Below, piece after piece: positions 11,141 through 22,671 of a DNA stretch of 64,000 nt. This DNA is from Symsagittifera roscoffensis (taxonomy: Eukaryota > Xenacoelomorpha > Acoela > Convolutidae). A program made the translations under genes and the position numbers. The stretch is from contig NC_087067.1 in the NCBI RefSeq assembly GCF_963678635.1, positions 4,812,647-4,876,646 of the forward strand, read 5' to 3'. Each line of letters opens with the position of its first letter. The stretch's first letter is position 1. Under the pieces are notes generated by a model. It was given only the letters and a program-made list of their open reading frames with translations, was not told the DNA's origin and did not search any database.

Positions 11141-11290
11141 AAATTTTTTTGCTACGGATACTTTTTTTGGGCCAAATCAAATATTTTTTTTTGTGTGTCA
11201 AGTAAAACTCAAAAAACAATTTTTAATTTATCCTGCAATTTTTAAATTACTGAGTGTATTTATTTTGTTTTGGTTTGTTTTTCCATATGT

Positions 11291-12560
11291 TAACGTTGCT
11301 GTGAATCTTGAAGAAAATGGGGTCAGAACCAGCCTCGAGGTCGTTTTATTTTTTTCTGTCCTCCAACAAAACGATGAAAATTCTATTGAAAAGGTAGTTT
11401 GGTTTACTGCAAGCGCATTAAGGCTGTTTGCAGAGTTATCAGTAGCGTTCGAAGTTCATAGTGCCGCTGGCCCTAGCACTTGGATTTTCTGATAAAGCTC
11501 TGCAAGAATTTGAGCATAGGTACCGAAAAATTCAGAGCACATTTTTTTTAAGCGCAGAACCTCCCTCGCAATACATGTTGCGAATATTGCCTGTTAACTT
11601 GGCACTATAGAGAATGAAAACACTCTCGGATATTTTTTCTTTGAAAGTCACGGGAACGTTAACGCTGTCTGAATGTCTAATAGACCCGTAGTTTCATCTC
11701 AGGTCAACTTTTTTGAGAACTTTTAGCTCCTGTTTTTTCTCTGCAGGTGTTAGTTTCATCAATCTGCTTAGCTTGTTTCACAGCCATTGGACTCTGCTCT
11801 TTTCTTCACATCACATTTGCGTTTTGTGCCGTTCGACCAAAAAAAAAGATTGCACGCAAAGAATTTTGACAATTAACGACGTCATGTACAAAAAAAAAAG
11901 AGAAGGGTAATTTAAAAGTTACGAATTTGCAACAAAAACAAGAACTGCAACCTTTCCTGGTAGTGATGAAAGTGCTTCTTCGGTGAAGTTAAAAAAATAG
12001 AAGGGCCTGGAGTTGTGCTCCAGAACTGTTATTTTGAAAAATTCCAGCATCTGTAAAGGCCTAAAAACTATTTTTTTAACATCCAATTTCAATTTCAAGA
12101 TAAGAGAAGCTAGGAAGTCAGAAGAAGTCCATCCATCTTTAATGGATAAGTTTGTTTTCTCTGCTCAACAAAAACAACATTAAAACAGTAACATAAAAAT
12201 GTTAATTCATCAGCCCTGCTTTGCGGAGTGACCTCATGGTCTGCTGATAGTGATACCTAGCGAAGAACCCACTAATTTCACTTTAAATTAAGTTAATTTG
12301 CGCGGCTCGGCTGATAGCTTTAAGACAGTTAAGTTTTTGATACCCGATGTTATGAGAACCATATTGAAATGCTATCCTTTCAAGCTAGTCAATCTTTGTA
12401 GGATTTAGCTTTAGTTTCAGTCGGCATATTCTTCCGGGCGAACGTTACAATTCTTCACTTTATGGAAGCCTAAAAACCTGGAAACGGTTTTTTAAATGGG
12501 TGAATAGAAGAAGGTCTAATAAAGTAACATCGATTGAAGCTTCCAAGCACAAAAATTTTG
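11291..12560. other. No recognisable gene
   Basis: This stretch is less repetitive than its surroundings and slightly richer in GC (11320-11600). An open frame of 99 codons at 11193-11492 crosses the array boundary and resembles nothing I know. No LTR or primer-binding site for the following copia fragment could be found here. Confidence 0.4.
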
Positions 12561-13315
12561 ATGGATTCCGAACAAAAGAAACTGCTCGTTTTCAATGGAA
12601 AAAGATAAAAAACTATATGTAGAATCTGAAAAAGTTAGCAAAGCCAACAGAGATGCTGTTCAGCGGAAGTTGTATCAGGAAATCCTTATGCAAGTCAATG
12701 ATGCTACTTTGCAGATGATCATTGCTCAGAATAACAGGAATGGATTCGAAATATGGAAATACTTGCAAAAAACTTTTGGGCAGATTCGATTAAGCCAAAT
12801 CAGTGTGCTTTGGCAAGTGTTTCTGGAACTCAAGAAGAGAGGTGAATCGATGATAGAATTTCTAAACAAAGTGGACAACATTGTGTTCAAACTACAATCT
12901 GCCGATGAAAAGATCAGCGACAACCTGAAAATAGCGATAGTTCTTGAAGCATTGCCGCAAGAATACGACCCATTCATAGCTGCAATACAGTTCCAGCAGA
13001 TATCGTATCTACAATTGGAAGAACGATTGATTGAACGATCACTTGGGGGGAGCTCAAACAAACAAGATACTAGTTCTACGTCCATTGCGGCTCCAGCGAT
13101 TGATAGAACTGGCCGAGGACGATACAATGGGGGAACTGGACAAGGAAACAATGAAAACCTTGCACTGTACAAAGTGTGGACGTAACAATCACACTAATGA
13201 CAGGTGCTATGCAAAGCAGCATGTGAGCAAGCAAAATTCGAGCAATCGTCAAGGCGGTTTCTCTGAGTTTGCACTAACTGCAACTTCAAATGGGTCGATG
13301 GATATTGAGATAGAC
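12561..13315 (+). pseudogene. Copia Gag with CCHC zinc knuckle (broken)
   Basis: The ATG at 12561 begins MDSEQKKLLVFNGK, a usual start for copia Gag, but a stop follows at once. The homologous sequence resumes at 12595 in another frame (to 13185), as the UBN2/Retrotran_gag_2-like domain with LQKTFG, VLWQVFLELKKR and LEALPQEYDPF. The segment between (the tryptophan-rich N-terminal part of the domain) is deleted. A further frameshift between about 13090 and 13160 moves the zinc knuckle CTKCGRNNHTNDRC (13166-13207, pattern CX2CX4HX4C) into the frame that runs to 13318. The protein would coat the RNA of the virus-like particle. Confidence 0.85.
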
Positions 13316-13650
13316 TGAGGATGCACGAACCATATCACTCCAGACAAATCAATAATCAAGACGCTTTCTATACTGGAAGAGGACGGAAGTGCGATGTTTA
13401 TTACGAATGGGGACGGGACGCAACAGCGAGTACATGGTGTTGGAGAAGTTTGCCTACCATTCTATGATTGTAATAAAGCTAAGTACACGTTTAATCTCCA
13501 GCGCGCATTGTATGTGCCGAGCTTCAAATTTCATTTGATATCAGTTTCACTTCTAGTTAAACAAGGAAACACAGTGATTTTTAACCAAATACGCATATAC
13601 GTGTGGGACAACAAAAAGGTCTTTTTTGGTTTAAACATAGTGCAGAAGAG
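13316..13650 (+). pseudogene. Copia aspartic protease (active site destroyed)
   Basis: The frame that holds the zinc knuckle runs into the protease active site. Copia proteases have D-S/T-G here; the sequence reads D, stop (TGA at 13316-13318), G-C-T-N-H-I-T, so the serine codon has become a stop, a one-base change from TCA. Downstream protease features remain: FITNGDGT, GEVCLPF and LYVPSFKFHLISVS (about 13396-13555). The enzyme would process the Gag-Pol polyprotein. Confidence 0.8.
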
Positions 13651-14509
13651 CCCAATATGTCAGCATTGTCTATTGTTAAGTGGCATGCAAGGTTTCACTC
13701 ATGCAAAGTGTGAAACATTGAAGAAAACTGCAAATCAAGCAGTAAAAGGCATGGTTATCTCCGGTTCATTGTCAACCGATAAGTGTATTTCGTGTTCAGA
13801 ATGCAAGATATCTACGTCTGACATACCTGAAAAACCTCAAGTTAGGGCAACACGAAAATTTTAACTAGTCCACAGTGACGTTTGTGGACCTCTTCCGGAA
13901 TCATTGCATGAAAACAAATTTACAATATCTTTTATTGACAACTTTTCAAGATGTGCATTAGTATATTTGATGGCCTCTAAAGGCGATTCGTTAGCAAAAC
14001 TACATTTTTTCCTAATACGGTGGTCCAACCATGTAATGTAACTGGATTTACACTCAGGTCAGATAATGGTGGAAAATATTTTTCACACGAATTTCAAAAA
14101 TTTTTGCAAGAATAACAGCATTGCACAGCAATTTACCAGTCCTTATTCTCCTCATCAAAATGGTATAGCCGAGCGCTATTGGCGAACGGTATTTGACAAT
14201 GCACGGGCTCTTTTATTATCGTCAAAATTACCAGAATTTTTTTGGGTAAGGGCAGTTGATACTGTAGTATGAACAAGAAATCGTGTACTAACATCTGCTA
14301 TTAATGATCATAAAACACCCTACAAAATGTTTTTTGGAAAGCAACCCTGTGTTCATCAATTAAAAGTTTTTGGTTGTTTATTTATATCAAAAAATGAAAC
14401 CCAGCAGCGCAAGTTATTACCAAAGGTAAAAAGGCAGTTTTTTTCAAGTCTTGCATTTATTTTATATGATTTTGTGAAGTTTTTTTTATCGCTAGTGACA
14501 GAAGGGTGA
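13650..14509 (+). pseudogene. Copia integrase (fragmented)
   Basis: A decayed GAG-pre-integrase region (FTHAKCETLKK, then CISCSECKIS) is followed by the DDE core. The first catalytic Asp is in HSDVCGPLPE (codon at about 13877), the second in SDNGGKYFSHEF (about 14062), and the Glu in SPHQNGIAERYWRT (about 14171). These lie in different frames, with stops at 13862-13864, near 14039 and at 14270-14272. The conserved KVFGCLFISK end of the core domain is at about 14360-14390. After about 14509 no pol sequence is visible, so the element is truncated before reverse transcriptase. Confidence 0.85.
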
Positions 14510-15705
14510 AATTGATCATTTGCAGAAAAAAGAAAAGAAGGACGTCAAAAGTATATTTTCATTTTTTCAACTATTTTTCAGGCAATAAATGATTCATTTC
14601 ATTTATAATTAAGTATTTTACAACAATAAAACAGAGGTTTTGGAGCCTAAATAAACCTTATTTGTGTAGAAGTAAACCTTATAACCCTTTTTGCGTAAAT
14701 AAATTTTTTTGTCTAAATATTATATGAACAATCTTATAAAATCATAGTTTAATCAAAAGTTGTATAAAAAACGGGAGAGAGTCTGTATATATTATTTGAT
14801 CCGAAAATTGTCTGAACTTTATCTAAATTGTAAGAAAACAATTATATGTCCCGAAAGTATAAAGATTGAAAAACGGTCCAGTTGTTGCCTCAGTCATTGA
14901 ATTAGTGAAACTTTTTGTACAAAAACTGTGAGCAAAAAAAAAGTACATTTTGAAAAATCTTCGTCAGTGTAAGCAAAGTATTGTACGTTTGAAAAATTTC
15001 GGTTCTTAACGCAAATCATAAATTTAAGGCGATATTGCTGGGTTTCTGCAAAACTAAAGGCTCCTTCGGTAAAAAAAAAGTTTTTAGCGAAATCTCAATC
15101 CTATGATCGACAATTTTAGCGCAAAATTGGAAAAAATAAACGAAAAAATAAACGAAAAATAAACAAGAATCAAAGCAAATGAATTTCCCTGCTAGATAAT
15201 ACTAGATAAAGGTTTCTAAAAGTTTTTTTTCAGGTCAAACATCAGCACCCAAAGTTAAAAGAAAAGCCTATTTTTAGGAATTACTCAAACTAAAATTGAT
15301 AGGCGTAAAAGATGAGAAAATCAGTATTTAATCTGAATTTAGTATATATAATTAATCCAATCATATTGCGTAAAAAGTTCGTAAACTATTTGTCTATAAA
15401 ATTAAGTTTTACATGCATCAAAGTTTATACTGAAACTATATAAGGATGCTGTTTCAGTTTGATTTGATGTTGATTATAAAAAGGCGATAAAGATATAAGA
15501 AAACAAGCAAATCAAAAAGGCATCGCAGCAGTTTGTTAGTTTTATTTAATCAAAGTTTTCATCAATAAATCAACAACAAGAGTGGTCGTTTCAAGGCTTT
15601 TAAGGTCTATGGATCAGTAACATTTTTGAAAAAAAAATGTAATAAAGTTAACAAAATGTGATGAAAAAAAAAATTAAAAAAATTGAAAATTTTTGTAAAA
15701 ATCAA
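14510..15705. other. AT-rich stretch without a gene
   Basis: There are no ORFs of note. Polypurine/polypyrimidine and poly-A runs are frequent. A TATA-like TTATAAAAAGGCG at about 15475 followed by AATAAA-like signals (about 15560) could be part of an LTR, but no partner copy was seen. Confidence 0.3.
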
Positions 15706-16281
15706 CCCCGCACACGCTATTCAACGTACGAAGTGATAGTTTTCGCTCATAGTAACCAACAAATTTTGGCCAACAAGCTTCTTTTGACCAATTTGAAACA
15801 GTTTCTAAGACGGATGAAGTCTCCGCTTACGCGTTAATAGCGCGGAAAGTCTCGCACAATAACTGTCCCAAGTTGGCCAAAATGGCAGTCTGTAACCTGT
15901 TCAAAACAAGTATTTAATAGATCCGATTATATTCCTGGTGACTAATACTGTAAAATACTTAGAACTAACCAATTATGATCCATGACTAAAATCTACAATA
16001 AATTGTAAGGCTAAAACTATTTATAATTTCAGCCAGAGAAGAAAAATATAACTTAGCAATCAGTTGCTCTTCCTCAGAACAGTTTTTGATTCTAAACCTC
16101 GCAAATACCAGTATACGCTAGATCTATTGAGACTAAGAAATATAGGAGTAAGACTAAGATCGGTTTTTGACTAAGAAGTTGCAAGAATTTATCCGACCGA
16201 AATTAAGATAGCATGACGAACAGACGGTGTACCCTATCCGACATTACTCTATGAGAAAGCCACCCGGACTCAAGCTCATCT
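15706..16281 (+). repeat. Left arm of long inverted repeat (LTR-like)
   Basis: This segment matches, as reverse complement, 22672-24107. Landmarks in order are CACACGCTATTC, TACGCGTTAATAGC, TTGGCCAAAATGGC, TGTAAAATACTTAGAACTAA, ACTATTTATAATTTCAGCC, CTGTTCTGAGGAAG in complement, CTAGATCTATTGAGACTAAG and TCTATGAGAAAGCC. Identity by eye is around 75-80 %. A pair of old solo LTRs in opposite orientation would explain it, but TG/CA ends could not be defined. Confidence 0.7.
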
Positions 16282-16573
16282 GGTGCAATCAAACGAGTCT
16301 CAAGCAGACTTAAACTAAATTAGATCTATAAAAAACAAATGTAGATAAAACAAATTAGATTCGAAAAAACCAGTAAAATGATAAACCAAATCGAAAAAAA
16401 AACAGCTTATTTCCACGTCTTAATAAGTCTAAGCAAATCAAGTCGATACCAAAGCTGAAGCCAGGTCACAACCAGGAATACAAACCAAACCTCTGCATCG
16501 CAAGGGGAAAATCAGATTACAATAATTATTTATCTACAAAAACATTTATGCAGTAAATTTCTGTTCATCTCTA

Positions 16574-18153
16574 TATGAACTGCAATAAATAGAGCTGTAA
16601 AATTGATTTCCAAACCCTAAATTTAAATACAATGCATCATTAGTGTATACAAAAACACCTCGTCTACAACAAAAATTATATTTCATCTCAAATCTTCAAA
16701 ATCTGCAGTGATTTTGTAAAACAAATTTCAAATTTTAATGTTTATTGAATTAAAGATACAAAAAATCAAAGCTTAAGTAGTAAAAAGCCTTAGTTTTTTT
16801 TTTAAAAAAATATGTTTCTTTGCTTTTTCTGGTTCTTCGCGGACTTCTTCTGTTATTGTTTTTCTTCACCTAAAACAAACAACAGAATTTCAAAACAAGT
16901 ACCTTAAACCCAATTCAAGATCATCAAGACCTTTCTTGGATCTTTAACCATTTTTAAATCATTAAAATTTTAATTACATTTTGTCAAGGCCTATCCTTGC
17001 TTAACTTGAATCCTAATTTTATTTATTTAAAACCAGATCATCAAGACTATGCTTTTTCTGAATAAAATTGATGCCTTTTTCTTGCTGCGGACATGAGTTT
17101 TAAGGTAGTTAGTTCAATTGCGAACTCGAAAAACTCAGATCGATGGAGTCATAAACACATCCATTTTTTGCTCGGCCGATATGACCACTGTCAAATAAAA
17201 CTTAGATATTCCTTTGTTCATAAATTTCGTTCCAGAGGTGCAAATCTGTTGGAAGTTGACGGAGAAGAGGAGCTGAGTAAGCTGCGTGAAGCCTTTCCGG
17301 AGCTTAAAGACAGCACACTCTGGATCGGAGTAGCCAGACAAAAAGTAGCAAGGCAACCAAATGTCCAGAATTCGAAGGCAAATATCCCACATAAACCCTC
17401 TCATAAACCTTGATCCACTATGGAAAACCATACACGACTACTGTAAAAATCTTATATCCGAACTTAACAAATACTAAAATTGGTTTTATTCGGAAAAAAA
17501 AACGAAAAAAATCAGAACAGTTTTTCTCGGGACTGAGAGAAACTCACAACCTCGACCAATATAGCTTTCACATGCTCTCGGGTTGACCAAAACTAACAGT
17601 CTGCAAATGAGAAAAGTTCATTTAATTCCATACATACAGAGAAATTCAAGATATACAATTGTAAGACTTGTTTTTCTCAATAAAACAAAGTTATGATTTT
17701 TTCTATTTTTTTTTATTGTTTTTTGAAAAAAAAAATGAAACACTGAACCCATGCCATTGATCCTTTTCACTCTGAGGCAGTGATCGAAACACTAAATTCC
17801 ATGGCGGTTTTACTATATCATATTAAAAAAATAAACATCTCAGCCTGAAATTAATAACCAAAAGATGGTTTTTGCTGAAGCTTAGGTCATTTTTGGTGGA
17901 AATTTGGTGGAAATTTTTCTTACTGTTTGATTCATAACTGTTTTTTGCTATTGGGGTTATGTGAGTCACCTGTATTTTGCATACAAAAACAGTTCGCTAT
18001 CTGATGGTTCGGAAGCGGTTAACTCGAAAAACGATAATTGGTTTTGGCGCGATGTCAATCGTTCATTAGACCACGCGACCTGGAAGTGCGTTTCAACATG
18101 GGGTAAGTTGAGACAGAGACGTATTTTAATATTTACGATTTTATCCCCTGATT
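16574..18153 (+). repeat. 1.58-kb direct duplication, copy 1 (long form)
   Basis: Begins TATGAACTGCAATAAATAG and ends ATTTTATCCCCTGAT. Its first ~345 bp and last ~400 bp match 18154-18913 nearly perfectly. The middle (about 16918-17740) is present only in this copy and contains the 106-codon frame at 17093-17413. Confidence 0.9.
17093..17413 (+). CDS. Unrecognised 106-codon frame
   Basis: ATG to TGA frame with a balanced amino-acid composition (RGANLLEVDGEEELSKLREA, then FPELKDSTLWIGVARQKVAR) that is unusual among the low-complexity frames nearby. No domain recognised. It lies in the part of the 1.58-kb duplication missing from the second copy. No clear upstream promoter, and no in-frame continuation beyond the stop. 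It may be an exon of a gene or a retroelement remnant, or chance. Confidence 0.2.
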   Translation: MSFKVVSSIANSKNSDRWSHKHIHFLLGRYDHCQIKLRYSFVHKFRSRGANLLEVDGEEELSKLREAFPELKDSTLWIGVARQKVARQPNVQNSKANIPHKPSHKP

Positions 18154-18913
18154 TATGAACTGCAATAAATAGAGCTGTAAAATTGATTTCCAAACCCTAA
18201 ATTTAAATACAATGCATCATTAGTGTATACAAAAACACCTCGTCTACAACAAAAATTATATTTCATCTCAAATCTTCAAAATCTGCAGTGATTTTGTAAA
18301 ACAAATTTCAAATTTTAATGTTTATTGAATTAAAGATACAAAAAATCAAAGCTTAAGTAGTAAAAAGCATTAGTTTTTTTTTAAAAAAAATATGTTTCTT
18401 TGCTTTTTCTGGTTCCTCGCGGACTTCTTCTGTTATTGTTTTTCTTCACCTAAAACAAACAACAGAATTTCAAAACAAGTACCTTAAACCCAATTAAGTA
18501 CCTTGAACCCATGCCATTGATCCTTTTCACTCTGAGGCAGTGATCGAAACACTAAATTTCATGGCGGTTTTACTATATCATATTAAAAAAATAAACATCT
18601 CAGCCTGAAATTAATAACCAAAAGATGATTTTTTGCTGAAGCTTAGGTCATTTTTGGTGGAAATTTGGTGGAAATTTTTCTTACTGTTTGATTCATAACT
18701 GTTTTTTGCTATTGGGGTTATGTGAGTCACCTGTATTTTGCATACAAAAACAGTTAGCTTTCTGATGGTTCGGAAGCGGTTAACTCGAAAAACGATAATT
18801 GGTTTTTGGCGCGATGTCAATCGTTCATTAGACCACGCGACCTGGAAGTGCGTTTCAACATGGGGTAAGTTGAGACAGAGACGTATTTTAATATTTACGA
18901 TTTTATCCCCTGA
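18154..18913 (+). repeat. Direct duplication, copy 2 with internal deletion
   Basis: Abuts copy 1 directly. The sequence jumps from the left part to the right part at about 18496, with the filler AAGTACCTT, which duplicates a motif 15 bp upstream. AACCCA flanks both breakpoints. The pattern is that of a microhomology-mediated deletion of about 0.82 kb after the duplication. Confidence 0.85.
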
Positions 18914-20754
18914 AGTCTTTTATGTACGACGGGTCAAACTAAACAATTTTTTGTCTGGCAGGTGGAATTCAGCATTCAAAAACCGACAGAAAAACGCAAT
19001 GAAATTAATCAATTTTGGATAGTTATGTTGGCAATGGTTGGTTAAGAGTTTTTTGCTTCTTCTGCCCATCTCACTTGATAGTAGCAGCCGACATCAAAAT
19101 CTGCTAAGAATTAAAATTAAGCAAAAAAAATATAAGCGTTCCAGCAAGATTTAAAATGACAAAACAAAGCCGAGGGAGTACACACAGTATCGATGAAATT
19201 CGTTCTACAGTTAATATATGCCCTGATATAGGTTCCCCCTTACCTAAAAAAGAGAAATATTTATCTGCGAAATAAAAAAAATGCAGATTTTGGCGATTCA
19301 CTCAGTCAATTTTTGTTTAATGGCATACAAACTTCTTAGTTTTTATGTGAAAAATATATAAATGAAGGCCTAGCTTGGATATTTAGCTAGCTTCTCAACA
19401 ATTAGTTTTGCGTCCAAAGTTTTAAACTGCTTCTGCTGCTGTTTACAGGGACTTTTTGGCATTTAGTTTATCTCTTTTTCGCCTTCTAAATAAATCACGT
19501 AACGTTTCCGACGTCGTTTTCTTTTCGGTTAAATTCTAATACAATTAACTTTGATCCATAAGCATTCAAGAAGTTTGATCCATAAGCATTTGAAGTTTCA
19601 ACAGTAAATCGATAGAGTTTGGAAAAAAAAATACAGAACAGCTGAAAAAAGATATGATCACTACATCACGTGCAAAAGAAAATGTTTGCAACTTCTATGT
19701 TCGTGACTGCAGTTTACTGTTTTTGAACCTCGTCGATGCTGTCGACATGGGGTTTGCGCTAAATGCTATGCAGAATTATTGACAGCAGGGCGTGAGAAGA
19801 CTCAGACTGTCAAACGAACTCTTATCATGAACCATAGCTCGCCAAAACTACTGACATGAGACTTCTTAACTAGAAGAAAGCTTCAAGTACTCTTGTCCAT
19901 GAACTATGGCTGAAGCGAGAATACTTACAAAGATTCCTTAAAACCAAACCTCTTCATAATGGAGAGGCCTTTTGTAAATTTGTCAACCTGCATGTTTAAC
20001 GACACTGCGAACTTCAAGTCTTCAGCCTGGAAACAAAAAAAAACTGAGAATACATAACATGTGAACGAGACTTGTGACTGAAATCTTACTAATTCTTAAC
20101 ATGAAGTCAAAACGGTTTCAGCGAGAATTTCGTTTGAAAAATAGCCTCACCTTCTGGCTACTAAGAAAATGGAACGCACGTGGAATCTGGCTGCTTGGCC
20201 GTGTGAGACAGTTATTCACTAGCCCGGATCGTATAGCAGGGTCATGTGAAGTAAAGTTATCTGGTTTAACGCACCCCAATGTTAGTCTCGCACATTTGAT
20301 GTTCAAACACTTTCTGGTTAGGGTGGCTGCGATGGTGTTTATGATTAAACAGTCTCATTTAGAAATACCACCATTTTGCGTTGTAATTGGGATCTTGATT
20401 GAACAGTGTAATCTGGAATCCCCACATTTTAGTGAACAATTGTAATGCAATGAATTAATGAAAAAAATTGTGATATCGTGTTGGATAAGTGTGGTATAGA
20501 CGTAAGACCAACCCCTTGTTCACTTCTCGTGTTACAAACGTTTCCTCTTTCCTTCACAAATTGTTGGTTGGCTCAAGAATAAGTAACCGTTAGGTAACCG
20601 TTAGGTAAAAAATTGGTTGGGATTTTTTTGGTATAATTTTGTTCAAATTTTTCACAATTGATAGTTTTAGAGAGGAGAGCACAATTTGCAAATTTTTGCA
20701 GTGTTCATTTGAGTTTGTTGAAATTGTTTGAAAAATTGGCACAACGCGGACAAA
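18914..20754. other. No recognisable gene
   Basis: Contains a short direct repeat of TTTGATCCATAAGCATT (19551-19595) and a 12-bp repeat GTAACCGTTAGG (about 20583-20606). A 123-codon frame at 20074-20445 shows no family resemblance and looks accidental. Confidence 0.35.
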
Positions 20755-20886
20755 AAAAAACGTGAGCCAAAAACGCATTTTTGGGTCGAAAACTTCAAAA
20801 AAATGCTAAGAACGCTTTTTTGGCCTGTTTTTCAAAATTATTTTGAAAATCCGCCCCCTCTCGAGAAACTCCTAGATCCGCCCCTG
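20755..20886 (-). repeat. End of a DNA-transposon-like repeat
   Basis: Ends with TCCTAGATCCGCCCCTG, the complement of CAGGGGCGGATCTAGGA, a terminal pattern common to many animal DNA transposons and MITEs. It shares the GCGTTTTTGGC and TTTTTTGGCCTGTTTTT blocks with the inverted-repeat element at 54955-56305. The other end of the element was not found. Confidence 0.45.
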
Positions 20887-20910
20887 TATTTATATAAATT
20901 TACATATAAG

Positions 20911-20912
<2 letters not shown>

Positions 20913-20957
<45 letters not shown>
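20913..20957. repeat. (TA)22 microsatellite
   Basis: Uninterrupted TA dinucleotide run of about 45 bp, directly after a TATATAAATTTACATATAAG stretch. Confidence 0.95.
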
Positions 20958-20961
<4 letters not shown>

Positions 20962-22671
20962 AAGTATAGTGAGCGTAGTGAGTACTCTTATAAAATTCTT
21001 CGTGATACTTGTTGATGTTTTTTTTTAAAATAAAAAGTCTTAATTTCTGTTCTCGATCAAACTCAATTTTCGCGGCTTAACTTCCCATTTCCTTCTAAGC
21101 TCACTTCGTTTCCTTTGTTCAAAAGAAGGCAAACTCCTCCATCGAGCAGCGAAAGTGTAAAGGGCACTAAGATTATATTCGACTTCTAAATTTGAAAATG
21201 GAAACTCGCTATCAGATTTTCCAGCGACCTTAAAACGTTATCTAATATTTTCAGTCAGTTTCCTCAAAATGGAATAATTTATAAAAAAAACACCAATTAA
21301 AAAGTTCTCAAAAATTCTTGAAAAAAGTTGAATTTTTTTTCCAGAAAAAAAGTTGGATTTTTTTTCTATTTCCTTACGTTCATAACTTTTTTCAATTGGC
21401 TATGTTAATTAATTTTAATTAAAAAATATTATTGGGTTACGATCGACTTTTGATCTTTTTTGTCGCTTGAGAAGGACTTCAGAATCGATTATTTTGACTG
21501 CATTTTAGACGCTCTACCCAAATAAATGCGAGCCTTTTCACTTTTTTGCTACTTATTGTGAAGTACCGTTTTCAGGTGAATCAAACGCTTTGCGCGCTAT
21601 TGACTGCTATGACAACGATGAAGAGCCACAAGCTGTTTGTGAATTTACCCCAGAAATCGACCGAGAGCCAGAAGAAAAAGTCGTGCTTCAGTACAAATAA
21701 TAATTCAATGGTTTATGCAAGTGAATAAATTGAATGAAAAATGTTTAGGAAATGGTTTCTTTGTTTCAGTAACAGATTCAGTTTATAATCGTTTGCTTGA
21801 TATGTGAAATGCAATCTGAAAGTGTGTTAGAGTGTGTTAGCGTGCTATAGTCATAAGAGTCACCACGCATGTGTCATTTTCTCAGAATTAGAAAAAGCAT
21901 CAAAGCGCCATTTTTTTTGAAGATGTATGCTATGTAAGCAACCTTTCTGATTACAAAACCCTGTAATGTCTCGAAACAATGGCTTTATTTATAGTAAAAC
22001 GTATTGAAAAAATGCTAAAACACGACAAAAAAGCTGTTGTTTAGGAAAGTTTTTGCACATTCCTAGTCGCTTGAATGTAAAAGAAAAGATGATATCTGCC
22101 ATTTCTCTATTAGATGATTTTTTACTTTCTATTGATTTCTCCGAGGTCAATCATAGAGAAAACTTTACTATTGCCTAAATGTTGTTTACGAGTGAAAAGA
22201 TTTTTAAATTTTTCAGGTAGATAACCATTTTTACAATTTTTTCATTTCAATTTCATTTATCTACCACTAACTAACAACTACAGTTTTGAAACTTCTCTTG
22301 GTAATTTCTAAGTTTCCATCCTTACCCAGAATCGAACTACTAAAAAGTTCGTTCCCTAACTATTTTTTCTGAAAAACGTTAGTTTAATCAGCGTTTGATG
22401 ATTTCACAAATCTGGGACACAAAATAGATAAAAGCAATTTTAAATTGTTGAAAGAGACAAAAAGCGTTTGAAAATTGTTCAAAAACGATGTCAGTCAATC
22501 CCACATATTAGAACCGACTGAAGACAGTCAAGGAATGTTTTTGGGTTACTAAAACTACTATGTTGAGAAAAAAAATACGCCAGAATTCATAAAAACTTAT
22601 CAATAACACTGACATCGCTAGACATGGAGACTTAAAACTATTTTTGCCTAATTCTATGAAGCTTTCAAGCT
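20958..22671. other. AT-rich stretch without a gene
   Basis: Only short ORFs (the longest at 21546-21728, 60 codons, unrecognised). A small duplication GTGTGTTAG occurs at about 21821-21840. Nothing else could be supported. Confidence 0.35.

Larger units (their letters stand above)
5235..11290 (+). repeat. Higher-order tandem repeat array
   Basis: A ~0.5-0.6 kb monomer recurs about eight times (starts near 5235 partial, 5790, 6405, 7565, 8155, 8660, 9805 and 10390). Each carries a block with TTATTTGCTTGT, then TTTCACATCAGA or TTATACATCAGA, CCTCACGCAG or CCCACGCAG, a GTCGGAACAAT-like block and AGCAAGCGAGCA. Pairs or triples of monomers are followed by a fold-back element and a tRNA-like segment, giving larger units 5785-7560 (1.78 kb), 7565-9800 (2.24 kb, with an extra monomer) and 9805-11290 (1.49 kb, with a shortened fold-back element). 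The small ORFs inside are not conserved between copies and are probably chance. Confidence 0.8.
12561..14509 (+). mobile_element. Ty1/copia retrotransposon remnant (gag-protease-integrase)
   Basis: Gag, CCHC knuckle, protease and integrase follow in the Ty1/copia order. Reverse transcriptase and RNase H, which should come after integrase, are missing: recognisable coding sequence ends at about 14430-14509. No flanking LTR pair is seen. Several frameshifts, two or more in-frame stops and an internal gag deletion show a dead copy. Confidence 0.85.

Noticed and set aside
11193-11492. 99-codon frame as a gene
   Set aside because: It crosses the border of the repeat array, has no recognisable motif and no conserved copy in the other units.
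17961-18158. Repeated frame ending in TWGKLRQRR, with a GGGGTAAGT donor-like site, as an exon
   Set aside because: It occurs in both direct copies, but the reading frame differs between them (one-base indel in GGTTTTGG/GGTTTTTGG), so coding constraint is unlikely.
20074-20445. 123-codon frame as a gene
   Set aside because: No family resemblance, no splice or promoter support, and an overlapping minus-strand frame of similar quality.
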